From: Erythrobacteraceae bacterium
GTDB lineage: Bacteria > Pseudomonadota > Alphaproteobacteria > Sphingomonadales > Sphingomonadaceae
DNA length: 64,000 nt
Assembly: GCA_027486035.1 (NCBI GenBank)
Contig: JAIXPX010000033.1
Location: forward strand, 224,265 to 288,264
Direction of reading: 5' to 3'
Below, in pieces: positions 36,849 through 44,947 of this stretch. The translations under genes were made by a program, and so were the position numbers. The notes beneath the pieces were generated by a model. That model did not search any database and was not told the origin of the DNA. It saw only the letters and a program-made list of their open reading frames with translations. Numbering within the stretch: the stretch's first letter is position 1; the number at the start of each line of letters is the position of its first letter.

Positions 36849-37376
36849 TCAGGCCGCGCGCGGGCGGTTCCAGGGGGCGAGCATCAACAGCCGCGCCATG
36901 CCGCAGAAGCCGGTCGCTCCGGCAAAGGTCAGCCCCGCACCGACAAAGGCAGCGAGCGCGAAGAAGCCCGGCGCAACCAGCCAGCCGAGCAGCACGCCCA
37001 GCAGCACCAGCGAACCTGCGGCGATCTGCACCTGGCGCATGATCTCCAGCGGCGCCTTGGCATCGACTGCCAGCGGCAGTCCGGCCTTGCTCCACGCGTC
37101 GAGCCCGCCCTCGAGCACATAGGCAGGCCCCTCGACCTGCGCCGCGAGCCGGTCGCAGGCACCGGCGGTGCGCATCCCCGAGCGGCAGGTGAAGACCATC
37201 TCGGCGCCCGCAGGCAGGGGCACAGCATCGAGGCGCGAGAGCGGGACCGAACGCGCGCCGGGCACATGGCTGCGGGCGAATTCGTCGGGCTCCCTGATAT
37301 CGACGAGCACCGCCCGGCCACTCGCAAGGCGCGCGCGGACTTCGGCGGGGGTTAACGCAAGTAGGGTGGCGGTCAT
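36849..37376 (-). CDS. Rhodanese-domain protein with C-terminal DUF2892-type membrane segment
   Basis: 175 residues. Rhodanese domain at residues 10-100 with active-site C64 in the CRSGMR loop and the LVDIREPDEFARSHVPGA block. A hydrophobic C-terminal half (about 115-165) has two membrane helices of the DUF2892 type. It would transfer sulfane sulfur at the inner membrane. The ATG at 37376 overlaps the stop of the upstream regulator gene by four bases. The next gene is the TauE/SafE exporter. Confidence 0.88.
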   Translation of the reverse strand: MTATLLALTPAEVRARLASGRAVLVDIREPDEFARSHVPGARSVPLSRLDAVPLPAGAEMVFTCRSGMRTAGACDRLAAQVEGPAYVLEGGLDAWSKAGLPLAVDAKAPLEIMRQVQIAAGSLVLLGVLLGWLVAPGFFALAAFVGAGLTFAGATGFCGMARLLMLAPWNRPRAA

Positions 37377-37705
37377 GGCTTGGTCCTCATGTCGGGCGGA
37401 CAGAACAGTTCCGCGAGGGTTTCGATGATCCGCGCAGCAGCGGGATCGGCAAGGCGGTAGTGGATCGTCTGGCCCTCGCGCCGGGTGGCAACCACGCCCT
37501 CGTCCCTGAGCAGCGCGAGGTGCTGCGACAGGGCCGATTGCGACAGGCCGACGCGCGGCTGGATCTGGCCGACCGAGAGCTCCCCATCGGCAAGCTGGCA
37601 CAGGATCATCAGCCGCCGCTCGTTACCGAGCAGGCGCAGCAGGCCGACCGCACGCGATGCGGATTCCTCAAAAAGGGCGAGATCGAAACGGGCAAGGTCG
37701 AACAT
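37373..37705 (-). CDS. ArsR-family regulator of the BigR/SqrR (persulfide-sensing) type
   Basis: 110 residues. Winged helix-turn-helix: LLRLLGNERRLMILCQLADGELSVGQI, QSALSQHLALLRDEGVV, TRREGQTIHYRL. Two cysteines, C36 in the helix before the recognition region and C102 (LFCPPD), sit where BigR and SqrR use a disulfide or tetrasulfide to sense reactive sulfur. Metal-site cysteine pairs of ArsR/SmtB are absent. It would repress its own operon and the divergent hydrolase gene. Confidence 0.85.
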   Translation of the reverse strand: MFDLARFDLALFEESASRAVGLLRLLGNERRLMILCQLADGELSVGQIQPRVGLSQSALSQHLALLRDEGVVATRREGQTIHYRLADPAAARIIETLAELFCPPDMRTKP

Positions 37706-37719
37706 GGAGCGGCATATAT

Positions 37720-37743
37720 CACTTGATTCTAATTTAGCAAGTG
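37720..37743. promoter_or_regulatory. Candidate BigR-type operator in the divergent promoter
   Basis: CACTTG and CAAGTG form 6-base arms around an AT-rich centre containing CTAATTTAG, itself a palindrome. AT-rich and TAATAT sequence (candidate -10 for the hydrolase gene) overlap the right side. Position between the two divergent genes and AT-rich dyad fit BigR-type operators. Confidence 0.6.
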
Positions 37744-37771
37744 CTAATATTAAGCCTCAAGGAGACCCGCC

Positions 37772-38635
37772 ATGACAGTGCCCGCCGTGCAAGCCTGGTT
37801 CGATACCGCGACCCACACCGTGAGCTATCTCGTCCACGATCCCGAAAGCCGCGAGGCGGCGATCATCGATCCGGTGCTCGGCTTCACCGCCAATGATGCC
37901 CGGATCTCGACGGCCGCAGCCGACACGATCCTCGCTGCCGCCGAGGCGCAGGGGCTGCGCGTGCGCTGGCTGCTCGAAACCCATGCCCATGCCGACCACC
38001 TCTCGGCCGCGCACCACCTGCGCGAACGGACCGGGGCGCCGATCGTCATCGGGCGGCAGATCGCCCAGGTGCAGGCGATCTTCGCACCGCTGTTCGAAGC
38101 CGACGACGTGACCCCGGACGGCAGCCAGTTCGACCGGCTGGTCGGGGATGGCGATGTGCTGCCGCTCGGCGCGCTCTCGATCAGGGTGATGCACACGCCC
38201 GGCCACACGCCGGCCTGCGTCACCTATGTGATCGATGATGCCGCCTTTGTCGGCGACACCCTGTTCATGCCCGACTACGGCACGGCGCGCACCGACTTTC
38301 CGGGCGGCAGCGCCTCCGATCTCTACCGCTCGATCCGCGCCATCCTCGCCCTGCCCGAGACAACCCGCATCTTTGTCGGGCACGACTATCTGCCGCGGGG
38401 CCGCAGCGCCTTTCTGTGGGAGACCACCGTGGCCGAACAGCGCGCGGCCAACATCCATGTCCATGACGGAGTGAGCGAGGCCGAGTTCGTCGCGATGCGC
38501 ACCGCGCGCGACGCGACCCTGTCAGCACCGCAGCTCATCCTGCCCTCGCTCCAGGTCAATATCCGCGCAGGGGCCCTCCCCCCGCCGAGCGCCGGGGGCC
38601 ACACCTATCTGCGCCTGCCGGTCGGCGCACTCTAG
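37772..38635 (+). CDS. Metallo-beta-lactamase-fold persulfide dioxygenase-like hydrolase (Blh/ETHE1 type)
   Basis: 287 residues. Metal motif H71-x-H73-x-D75-H76 (THAHADH), then a later HTPGHTPACVTY and D in FVGDTLFMPDYGTARTDFPGG, and a final GHDY. The FMPDYGTARTDFPGG wording is characteristic of ETHE1/Blh-type persulfide dioxygenases, which oxidise glutathione persulfide to sulfite. It is divergent from the BigR-like regulator. AAGGAGA precedes the ATG. Confidence 0.92.
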   Translation: MTVPAVQAWFDTATHTVSYLVHDPESREAAIIDPVLGFTANDARISTAAADTILAAAEAQGLRVRWLLETHAHADHLSAAHHLRERTGAPIVIGRQIAQVQAIFAPLFEADDVTPDGSQFDRLVGDGDVLPLGALSIRVMHTPGHTPACVTYVIDDAAFVGDTLFMPDYGTARTDFPGGSASDLYRSIRAILALPETTRIFVGHDYLPRGRSAFLWETTVAEQRAANIHVHDGVSEAEFVAMRTARDATLSAPQLILPSLQVNIRAGALPPPSAGGHTYLRLPVGAL

Positions 38636-38659
38636 CGCAGCGCCGGCGGCGCGGGCGGG

Positions 38660-39931
38660 TCAGTCGATGACCCGCCCGCGCACCATCACGAAATCGACCT
38701 TTTCCAGCACGGTCACGTCTTTCAGCGGGTTGCCGCCGACGGCGATGATATCGGCCGAATAGCCCGGCGCGAGGCGGCCGATCTGGTTCTCCATGCCCAG
38801 CACCCTCGCGGCCACGGTGGTGGCCGAAGCGAGCACCTCGCGGTCGGTCATCCCCTGCTTCCTCATCAGCCCCAGTTCCCCGGCATTGCGCCCGTGCTGG
38901 TAGACGCCCGCATCCGTGCCGAAGGCGACGGTGACGCCATATTGGCGCGCGCGGCTGACGAGCGAGGCCATCAGCGGCTGGACCGCACGGATCTTGGCCT
39001 CGACCACCGGGGTATAGACGCCCTTGCCCAGCCCCTCGCTGACGCCTTCCAGCGCCATCAGGGTCGGCACCAGCACCGTGCCGCGCGCCTTCATCGCGCG
39101 GGCCGCCGCTTCATCGAGATAGGTGCCGTGCTCGATCGTGTCGATCCCGGCCTCGGCCGCCTGCTGGATGCCGCGCGCGCCGTGGGCATGGGCCATGACC
39201 TTGAGGCCGAGCGAATGGGCGGTGTCGGCGATCGCCTTCATCTCTTCGGGCGTGAAGTGCGCCTCGAGCCCGCGCCCCTGCTGGCTCAGCACCCCGCCGG
39301 TGGCGGTGATCTTGATCACGTCGGCCCCGTTCTGACTGGCGAGGCGGACCTTGGCGGCACATTCGACCGCGCCGGTGCAGGTGAAGCCCGAATCGAGCAG
39401 TTCGTTGATCTCCGGGCGGAAGCCGTTGACATCGCCATGACCGCCGATGATGGCCAGCGGCGGGCCAGCGGCCACGATGCGCGGGCCCGGAACCAGGCCG
39501 GCCGCCGTGCCGCGGCGCAGCGCGAAGGCGGTCTCGCGCCCGCTGCCCGCCTCGCGCACGGTGGTGAAGCCAGCGAGCGCGGTGAGGCGCGCGTTCTTGG
39601 CGCCCACGACCACGCCCCATTCCTCGGGCTCGGTCGCATCCTTCCAGAAATCCCCGCCCGGATCGCCGGTCAGGTGGGTGTGGAGATCGATCAGGCCGGG
39701 CAGCACGGTTTTCGATTTGAGATCGATCTCGCGGTCCGCCTTCACCTTGCCGTGGCCGGGCGTGACGCTGACGATCCTGCCGTCTTCCACGAGGATCGTT
39801 GCCGCGCCGCTCGGCTCGGCGGCGGCATCGGTGATCACGCTGCCGGCGCGGATCGCGACCGTCTCCGCCGCGAGCGGCGCCGCGATCGCCAGAGCGAGCC
39901 CTGTCACAAGCGAATTGCGGATTGCCCCCAT
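38660..39931 (-). CDS. Amidohydrolase (imidazolonepropionase-like/prolidase-like), exported
   Basis: 423 residues. Signal peptide about 1-22. Amidohydrolase metal motifs: IDLHTHLTGDPGG, the lysine of VIKITATGG, VMAHAHGARGIQ, DTIEHGT and FGTDAGVYQHG. The family includes imidazolonepropionase-like and Xaa-Pro/organophosphate-type exported hydrolases; the true substrate cannot be read from the sequence. The start at 39931 puts the signal peptide first. It faces the persulfide dioxygenase gene end to end. Confidence 0.88.
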   Translation of the reverse strand: MGAIRNSLVTGLALAIAAPLAAETVAIRAGSVITDAAAEPSGAATILVEDGRIVSVTPGHGKVKADREIDLKSKTVLPGLIDLHTHLTGDPGGDFWKDATEPEEWGVVVGAKNARLTALAGFTTVREAGSGRETAFALRRGTAAGLVPGPRIVAAGPPLAIIGGHGDVNGFRPEINELLDSGFTCTGAVECAAKVRLASQNGADVIKITATGGVLSQQGRGLEAHFTPEEMKAIADTAHSLGLKVMAHAHGARGIQQAAEAGIDTIEHGTYLDEAAARAMKARGTVLVPTLMALEGVSEGLGKGVYTPVVEAKIRAVQPLMASLVSRARQYGVTVAFGTDAGVYQHGRNAGELGLMRKQGMTDREVLASATTVAARVLGMENQIGRLAPGYSADIIAVGGNPLKDVTVLEKVDFVMVRGRVID

Positions 39932-40011
39932 TGCCTTCTCTCCCCTCGCCCGCACCGGGCCGTGTCGCACCTGATGACGGGACAGGGGAAGGAAGGCAAG
40001 AGCCCTGCGGG

Positions 40012-40950
40012 TCAGAAGGTGTAGGCCATCCCGAGACCGGCGATGAACTGGTTCGCATCGCCCCGCTCCGACGTGAAGGGCGTGTCCGCGCTGTCGCCGG
40101 TGAGGCGCGAATAGCCGCCGATCCCGGTCAGCGCCCAACCGCCGTTCAGGGGATTGCGGTCGAGATCGTAAGAGAGGATCGCGGTGGTGCCGATGCGGTT
40201 CAATCCGCCCCCGGCCCGGAACTGGCGCAAGCCGGTGGCGGCCGCCTGCGCGGGGCTGACCGTGAAGTAGTAGGCGGCAAAGCTGTCATCGACGAATTCG
40301 GCGCTGACCTGCGCCTGGAGGCTGAAGGCGCGGCCGAGCGGCGCGCGGTAATTGATCTGCGGCTCGATCACCATGCCCGCGTGCGCGCCGAGCACGTCCC
40401 AGCGCGCCTGCACGCCGATGCTGAGCTGGTCGATCGGCTTGACGACGCCCCGCCACACCACCGCAACATTGCCGCCGACCTCGAGCGCGGCGTCGAGCTT
40501 GCCGGCGCGGGCGACGACCGCGTCCCCGATCTGCACAGCGCGGTCGTTGCGGAATCGGACCGCCGGGCCGAAGGCAAGGCGCGCGCCCTTGCGCGGTGCG
40601 AGACCCGGCTTGCCCGGGTTCAGATCCAGCACAAGGCCCGGGCCGTTGGGGCTGACCCCCACCCCGCCGACGCGACCGGCGATCAGCGGCAAGGGGAAGG
40701 CGATATAGTCGTTCGAGCCCGCATAGCTCGGCACCATTCCGGCGCCGAGGCCGATCGTCGCCCAGGTCTCGTCGAACACCGGCTTGGCGAAGGCGAAAGA
40801 CGGCGGCGCGGAGGGCTGCGCCGCTTGCGCCTGTTCCCCGGCCATGTCCTCCCCGTCGGCGCTTTCGTCCGAGGCGAAGGCGGGGGCCGCTGCAAGAGCG
40901 GCGAGGCTGGTGACAAAAGCGAACGGAGCGGAGAGGAAACGGCGAGCCAA
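40012..40950 (-). CDS. MipA/OmpV-family outer-membrane protein
   Basis: 312 residues. Signal peptide about 1-26, an acidic/Ala-rich stretch, then a beta-barrel with GLGAGMVPSYAGSNDYIAFPLPLIAG (family start) and alternating strands to the terminal phenylalanine (GLGMAYTF). MipA-type proteins are scaffold or porin-like outer-membrane proteins. Upstream is the start of the carotenoid operon, divergent across 133 bases. Confidence 0.88.
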   Translation of the reverse strand: MARRFLSAPFAFVTSLAALAAAPAFASDESADGEDMAGEQAQAAQPSAPPSFAFAKPVFDETWATIGLGAGMVPSYAGSNDYIAFPLPLIAGRVGGVGVSPNGPGLVLDLNPGKPGLAPRKGARLAFGPAVRFRNDRAVQIGDAVVARAGKLDAALEVGGNVAVVWRGVVKPIDQLSIGVQARWDVLGAHAGMVIEPQINYRAPLGRAFSLQAQVSAEFVDDSFAAYYFTVSPAQAAATGLRQFRAGGGLNRIGTTAILSYDLDRNPLNGGWALTGIGGYSRLTGDSADTPFTSERGDANQFIAGLGMAYTF

Positions 40951-41083
40951 GGTTGCGATCCTTCGGTGAGAGGTTGAAGCGGGACTGGTTGGAGCGCCCC
41001 TAACGATTTGGAGTAATGGTGCAACATTTCAAAAGTTCCGACGCGATTGGCATTCGCGCCGACCTGCCCTAGGGCGGTTCAAG

Positions 41084-42331
41084 ATGGTTGATTCCCCGCG
41101 AACCTCCGCCGCGCCCGACGCTGCCGCCCACGACGTGATCATCGTCGGCGGCGGACTTGCGGGCGGGCTGATCGCTCTCGCCTTGCATCGCCATGCGCCG
41201 GATTGCCGGTTCCTGCTGGTCGAGGCGGGCCGCACGCTGGGCGGGCACCACCGCTGGAGCTGGTTCGAGACCGACATCCGCCCCGGCGCGCGCGGGCTGA
41301 TGGGGGCTTTCCGCCTCAATGGCTGGGACGAGGGCTACGACATCGCCTTCCCCCGTCTCGACCGCACCCTGCCGACCGCCTACCGCTCGCTCGCCAGCGC
41401 CGAGTTCCACCGCGCGTTGACAGCGGAGCTTCCGGAAAGCCGCGTGATGCTGGGGACGAAGGTCGCCGCACTCGACGCGAGCGGCGTGGCCTTGGCCGAC
41501 GGCACGCGGCTCGCCGCGAGGCGCGTCATCGATTGCCGCGCCTTCCGCTCCTCGAAGCACCTCGCGGGCGGCTGGCAGGTGTTTCTCGGCCAGCACGTCA
41601 AGTGCGACAAGCCGCACGGCCTCACCCGCCCGGTGATCATGGACGCCCATGTCGATCAGATTGCGCCCCACGGCAATGGCGAGGCCTACCGCTTCGTCTA
41701 TGTCCTGCCGCTCTCGGCGGACGAGGTGTTCATCGAGGACACCTATTATGCCGATCAGCCGAAGATGGATGCCGAGGTGCTGAAGGGCCGGGTCGCCGCC
41801 TATGCGCAGGCGAGGGGCTGGCACGGCGAGGTGATTGATCAGGAAGCCGGTATCCTGCCGGTGATCTCGGGCGGAGACTTCGAGGCCGCGCTGGCCGAGG
41901 TCGCCACCCCCGGCGTCGCGCTGGCCGGGGCGCGCGGCGGCTTCTCGCACCCGCTGACGAGCTACACCCTGCCCTTCGCGGTCGATAACGCGCTCGCCAT
42001 CGCCCGGCTGCTGGCGCGGCGGCCCGAGGTCTCGGGCGCCGAACTCGCCGCCTTCTGCAAGCGGCGGGCCAAGCGCCACTGGCGCGCGACCGCCTATTAC
42101 CGGATGCTCAGCCGGATGCTGTTCGAGGCCGCCGAGCCGGGGAGGCGCGTGGTCGTCTTCGAGCATTTCTACGCGCTGCGCGGTGCGCTGGTGGAGCGCT
42201 TCTACGCCGGCCGTTCGACCTGGACCGACCGGTTGCGCATCCTTACCGGCAAGCCGCCCGTAGCTATTCCCCGCGCGATCCGCGCACTCTTCTCTTCAGG
42301 CAAGCCTTTCAACACGGAGACCCCGGCATGA
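41084..42331 (+). CDS. crtY: Lycopene beta-cyclase
   Basis: 415 residues. N-terminal FAD fold HDVIIVGGGLAGGLIALALH, then GGHHRWSWFETDI, RVIDCRAFRSSKHLAGGWQVFLGQ, FVYVLPLSADEVFIEDTYYAD, and the C-terminal GGFSHPLTSYTLPFAVDNALAIA. All match proteobacterial CrtY, which cyclises lycopene to beta-carotene. Its stop overlaps crtI by four bases. It opens the carotenoid operon crtY-crtI-DUF559-LOG-crtB. Confidence 0.97.
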   Translation: MVDSPRTSAAPDAAAHDVIIVGGGLAGGLIALALHRHAPDCRFLLVEAGRTLGGHHRWSWFETDIRPGARGLMGAFRLNGWDEGYDIAFPRLDRTLPTAYRSLASAEFHRALTAELPESRVMLGTKVAALDASGVALADGTRLAARRVIDCRAFRSSKHLAGGWQVFLGQHVKCDKPHGLTRPVIMDAHVDQIAPHGNGEAYRFVYVLPLSADEVFIEDTYYADQPKMDAEVLKGRVAAYAQARGWHGEVIDQEAGILPVISGGDFEAALAEVATPGVALAGARGGFSHPLTSYTLPFAVDNALAIARLLARRPEVSGAELAAFCKRRAKRHWRATAYYRMLSRMLFEAAEPGRRVVVFEHFYALRGALVERFYAGRSTWTDRLRILTGKPPVAIPRAIRALFSSGKPFNTETPA

Positions 42332-43884
42332 ACGCCGACGCGAAGCTCAATCTTGCAGGCGCCAAGGGCGTGAACCCGGCGTTGGCCGAACGCTATGCGG
42401 GCCGCACCGCCTGCGTCATCGGCTCGGGCTTCGGCGGCCTCGCCCTCGCCATCCGCCTGCAATCCGCCGGGATCGCCACGACGGTGATCGAGAGCCGCGA
42501 CAAGCCCGGCGGGCGGGCCTATTTCTGGGAGCGCGACGGTTTCACCTTCGACGCCGGGCCGACCGTGATCACCGATCCGCCCTGCCTCGAGGAACTGTGG
42601 GAACTCACCGGCCACGACATTTCCGAAGATGTCGAGCTGATGAAGGTCATGCCCTTCTACCGCCTCAACTGGCCCGACGGCACCAATTTCGACTATTCGA
42701 ACGACGAAGCGAGCCTCAACGCCGAAATCGCCAAGCTCAACCCTGCCGATGTCGCGGGCTATGCGCGCTTTCTCGAATATTCCGAGCGGGTCTACCGCGA
42801 GGGCTATCTCAAGCTCGGCACCAAGCCCTTCCTCGACTTCAAGTCGATGCTCAAGGCCGCCCCGGCGCTGATCAAGGAACAGGCGTGGCGTTCGGTCTTC
42901 GGCATGGTGTCGAGCTATGTGGAGAGCGAGAAGCTGCGCGAGGCGCTCAGTTTCCACACGCTGCTGGTCGGCGGCAACCCGATGAACACCTCCTCGATCT
43001 ATGCCCTGATCCACAAGCTGGAGAAGGACGGCGGCGTGTGGTGGGCGCGCGGCGGCACCAACCGGTTGATCGCGGGCATGGTGCGCCATTTCGAGCGTCT
43101 GGGCGGCACGCTGCGTCTGGGCGATCCGGTGGTGCAGGTCCACACGCTGGGCACCCGCGCGACGGAGGTCGAGACCAAGAGCGGCTTCAAGCAGCGGTTC
43201 GACGCGGTCGCCAGCAATGCCGACATCATGCATTCCTACAAGGACCTGATGTCGCAAAGCACCCGCGGCAAGCAGATGGCCAAGTCACTGAACCGCAAGA
43301 GCTTCTCGCCCAGCCTCTTCGTGGTGCATTTCGGGATCGAGGGCACCTGGCCCGGCATTCCGCACCACATGATCCTGTTCGCCAAGCGCTACAAAGGCCT
43401 GCTCGACGACATCTACAAGAACGGCGTGGTGCCCGAAGACTTCGCGATCTACCTCCACCACCCGACCGTGACCGACCCGAGCATGGCGCCCGAGGGCAAG
43501 AGCACCTTCTACGCGCTGGTGCCGGTCAGCCACATGGGCAAGATGCCGCTCGATTGGGACGAGGTCGGACCGAAGCTGGAGAAGATGATCCTCGACGAGC
43601 TGGAGCGGCGGTTGATCCCCGACATCCATTCGCGGATCGTCACCAAGTTCAGCTACGCACCCAAGGACTTCAAGGCCGATCTCAACGCCCACATGGGCAG
43701 CGCCTTCAGCCTTGAGCCGGTGCTGTGGCAAAGCGCCTGGCTGCGCGGCCACAACCGCGACGATGTGATCGACAATTACTACCTCGTCGGCGCCGGCACC
43801 CACCCGGGCGCAGGCATCCCCGGCGTGGTCGGCAGCGCCAAGGCGACCGCCGGGCTGATGCTGGAGGATCTGAAGGTCCAATAA
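42328..43884 (+). CDS. crtI: Phytoene desaturase
   Basis: 518 residues. N-terminal dinucleotide fold (CVIGSGFGGLALAIRLQSAG, ESRDKPGGRAY), FTFDAGPTVITDP, SMFSPSLFVVHFG-type mid region, and the C-terminal FAD block (YLVGAGTHPGAGIPGVVGSAKATAGLM). It performs successive desaturations of phytoene to lycopene or neurosporene; step number cannot be read. Its TAA is the first base-pair of the repeat arm that precedes the DUF559 gene. Confidence 0.97.
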   Translation: MNADAKLNLAGAKGVNPALAERYAGRTACVIGSGFGGLALAIRLQSAGIATTVIESRDKPGGRAYFWERDGFTFDAGPTVITDPPCLEELWELTGHDISEDVELMKVMPFYRLNWPDGTNFDYSNDEASLNAEIAKLNPADVAGYARFLEYSERVYREGYLKLGTKPFLDFKSMLKAAPALIKEQAWRSVFGMVSSYVESEKLREALSFHTLLVGGNPMNTSSIYALIHKLEKDGGVWWARGGTNRLIAGMVRHFERLGGTLRLGDPVVQVHTLGTRATEVETKSGFKQRFDAVASNADIMHSYKDLMSQSTRGKQMAKSLNRKSFSPSLFVVHFGIEGTWPGIPHHMILFAKRYKGLLDDIYKNGVVPEDFAIYLHHPTVTDPSMAPEGKSTFYALVPVSHMGKMPLDWDEVGPKLEKMILDELERRLIPDIHSRIVTKFSYAPKDFKADLNAHMGSAFSLEPVLWQSAWLRGHNRDDVIDNYYLVGAGTHPGAGIPGVVGSAKATAGLMLEDLKVQ

Positions 43885-43936
43885 ATCCTCCCCTTCAGGG
43901 GAGGGGGACCACCGAAGGTGGTGGAGGGGCGAGCGA
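43884..43936 (+). repeat. Type 1 inverted repeat arm, left copy flanking the DUF559 gene
   Basis: AATCCTCCCC, a short loop, GGGGAGGGGGACCACC, a loop, GGTGGTGGAGGGGCGAGCG. It overlaps the last base of the crtI stop and ends at the DUF559 start (GCGATG). The inverted partner at 44300-44356 differs only in the two hairpin loops. Confidence 0.93.
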
Positions 43937-44361
43937 TGATCAGAGGCCAAGCCGAAACCGTCAAGCTCGCCCGCAAACTCCGCGCCGAAATGACGCCGCC
44001 CGAAATCGCCCTGTGGCAAGCCCTGCGCCTGCGTCCCGGAGGCCACAAATTCCGCCGCCAGCACCCTGCCGGGATCTACGTGCTCGATTTCTTCTGTACC
44101 AAGGTGCGACTAGCGATCGAGGTGGACGGTAGGGCGCACGACAGTGCATCGGTCATCGCCAAGGACGAAGCCCGTTCGCGGTTCCTTCGTGAACAAGGCA
44201 TCGCGACAACGCGCATCCCGGCGAAACTTGTGCTTGAAGATATCGAGGCGGTGGTTAGGCGGCTGGTCGAAATCTGCGATGAGAGAATGAAGACGATGGA
44301 TCGCTCGCCCCTCCACCACCCTGCGGGTGGTCCCCCTCCCCGTTCCGGGGAGGATTCATGA
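43936..44361 (+). CDS. DUF559 (Vsr-like) endonuclease-domain protein, enclosed by inverted repeats
   Basis: 141 residues. The DUF559 domain spans about residues 10-112: LRAEMTPPEIALWQALRLRPGG, KFRRQHPAGIYVLDFF (D51), the IEVDG core (E62, D64) and KDEARSRFLREQGIATTRIPA. D51 and E62-x-D64 are in the positions of a PD-(D/E)XK/Vsr-type site, so a DNA-cutting role is likely. Residues 122-141 are read from the right repeat arm. The start codon touches the left arm and the stop overlaps the LOG start by four bases. Confidence 0.9.
   Translation: MIRGQAETVKLARKLRAEMTPPEIALWQALRLRPGGHKFRRQHPAGIYVLDFFCTKVRLAIEVDGRAHDSASVIAKDEARSRFLREQGIATTRIPAKLVLEDIEAVVRRLVEICDERMKTMDRSPLHHPAGGPPPRSGEDS
44300..44356 (-). 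repeat. Type 1 inverted repeat arm, right copy flanking the DUF559 gene
   Basis: Inverted copy of the arm at 43884-43936: ATCGCTCGCCCCTCCACCACC ... GGTGGTCCCCCTCCCC ... GGGGAGGATT. It encodes the C-terminus of the DUF559 protein, and its final GGGGAGGATT lies two bases before the ATG of the LOG gene, forming that gene's ribosome binding site. Confidence 0.93.
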
Positions 44362-44939
44362 AACGTCTCGCCGTCTATTGCGGTTCGGCCTCGCCCGAGG
44401 ACCCTCGGTATGTCCAGCTTGCCTATGACGTTGGCGCGGAGCTTGCCGGGCGCGGCATCGGGCTCGTCTATGGCGGGGGCAAGCTCGGGCTGATGGGCGC
44501 AGTGGCCAAGGGTGCCAAGGATAATGGCGGCGAGGTCATCGGCATCATCCCCGAGCATCTGGTGAAGGCCGAGGTCGCCAATCACGATTGCGACGAACTG
44601 GTCACCGTCTCGGGCATGCACGAGAGGAAGCAGCGCTTCACCGATCTCTCCGACGGCTTCGTCACCATCCCCGGCGGGGTCGGCACGATGGACGAGCTGT
44701 GGGAGGCGATGAGCTGGTCGCAGCTCGGATATCACTCCAAGCCCGTCGGCCTGCTCAATGCTTTCGGCTTCTACGATCACCTCCTCGCCTTCAACGCCAA
44801 GATGGCCGAAGTCGGATTCGTCCGCCCCGCGCATCAGAACATCCTGATCGCGGCGACATCGATCCACGAACTGCTGGCCAAGATGGAAGCCTACCAGCCT
44901 CACACCCCGATCTTCCGCATGAAGGCCGAGGAGCTCTAA
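44358..44939 (+). CDS. LOG-family protein (nucleotide 5'-monophosphate phosphoribohydrolase, TIGR00730 type)
   Basis: 193 residues. Rossmann fold opening LAVYCGSASPEDPRY, GIGLVYGGGKLGLMGAVAKGA, and the signature FVTIPGGVGTMDELWEAMSWSQLG. The family cleaves nucleoside monophosphates to base and ribose 5-phosphate; plant and some bacterial members release cytokinins. Its place in a carotenoid operon is unexplained. The Shine-Dalgarno sequence comes from the upstream repeat arm. crtB starts nine bases after its stop. Confidence 0.95.
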   Translation: MKRLAVYCGSASPEDPRYVQLAYDVGAELAGRGIGLVYGGGKLGLMGAVAKGAKDNGGEVIGIIPEHLVKAEVANHDCDELVTVSGMHERKQRFTDLSDGFVTIPGGVGTMDELWEAMSWSQLGYHSKPVGLLNAFGFYDHLLAFNAKMAEVGFVRPAHQNILIAATSIHELLAKMEAYQPHTPIFRMKAEEL

Positions 44940-44947
44940 GCCTCGCC

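Noticed and set aside
43884..44356. CRISPR-like arrangement of repeats
   Set aside because: Only two arms, inverted and far apart, with a coding sequence between them; no direct-repeat array and no cas genes.
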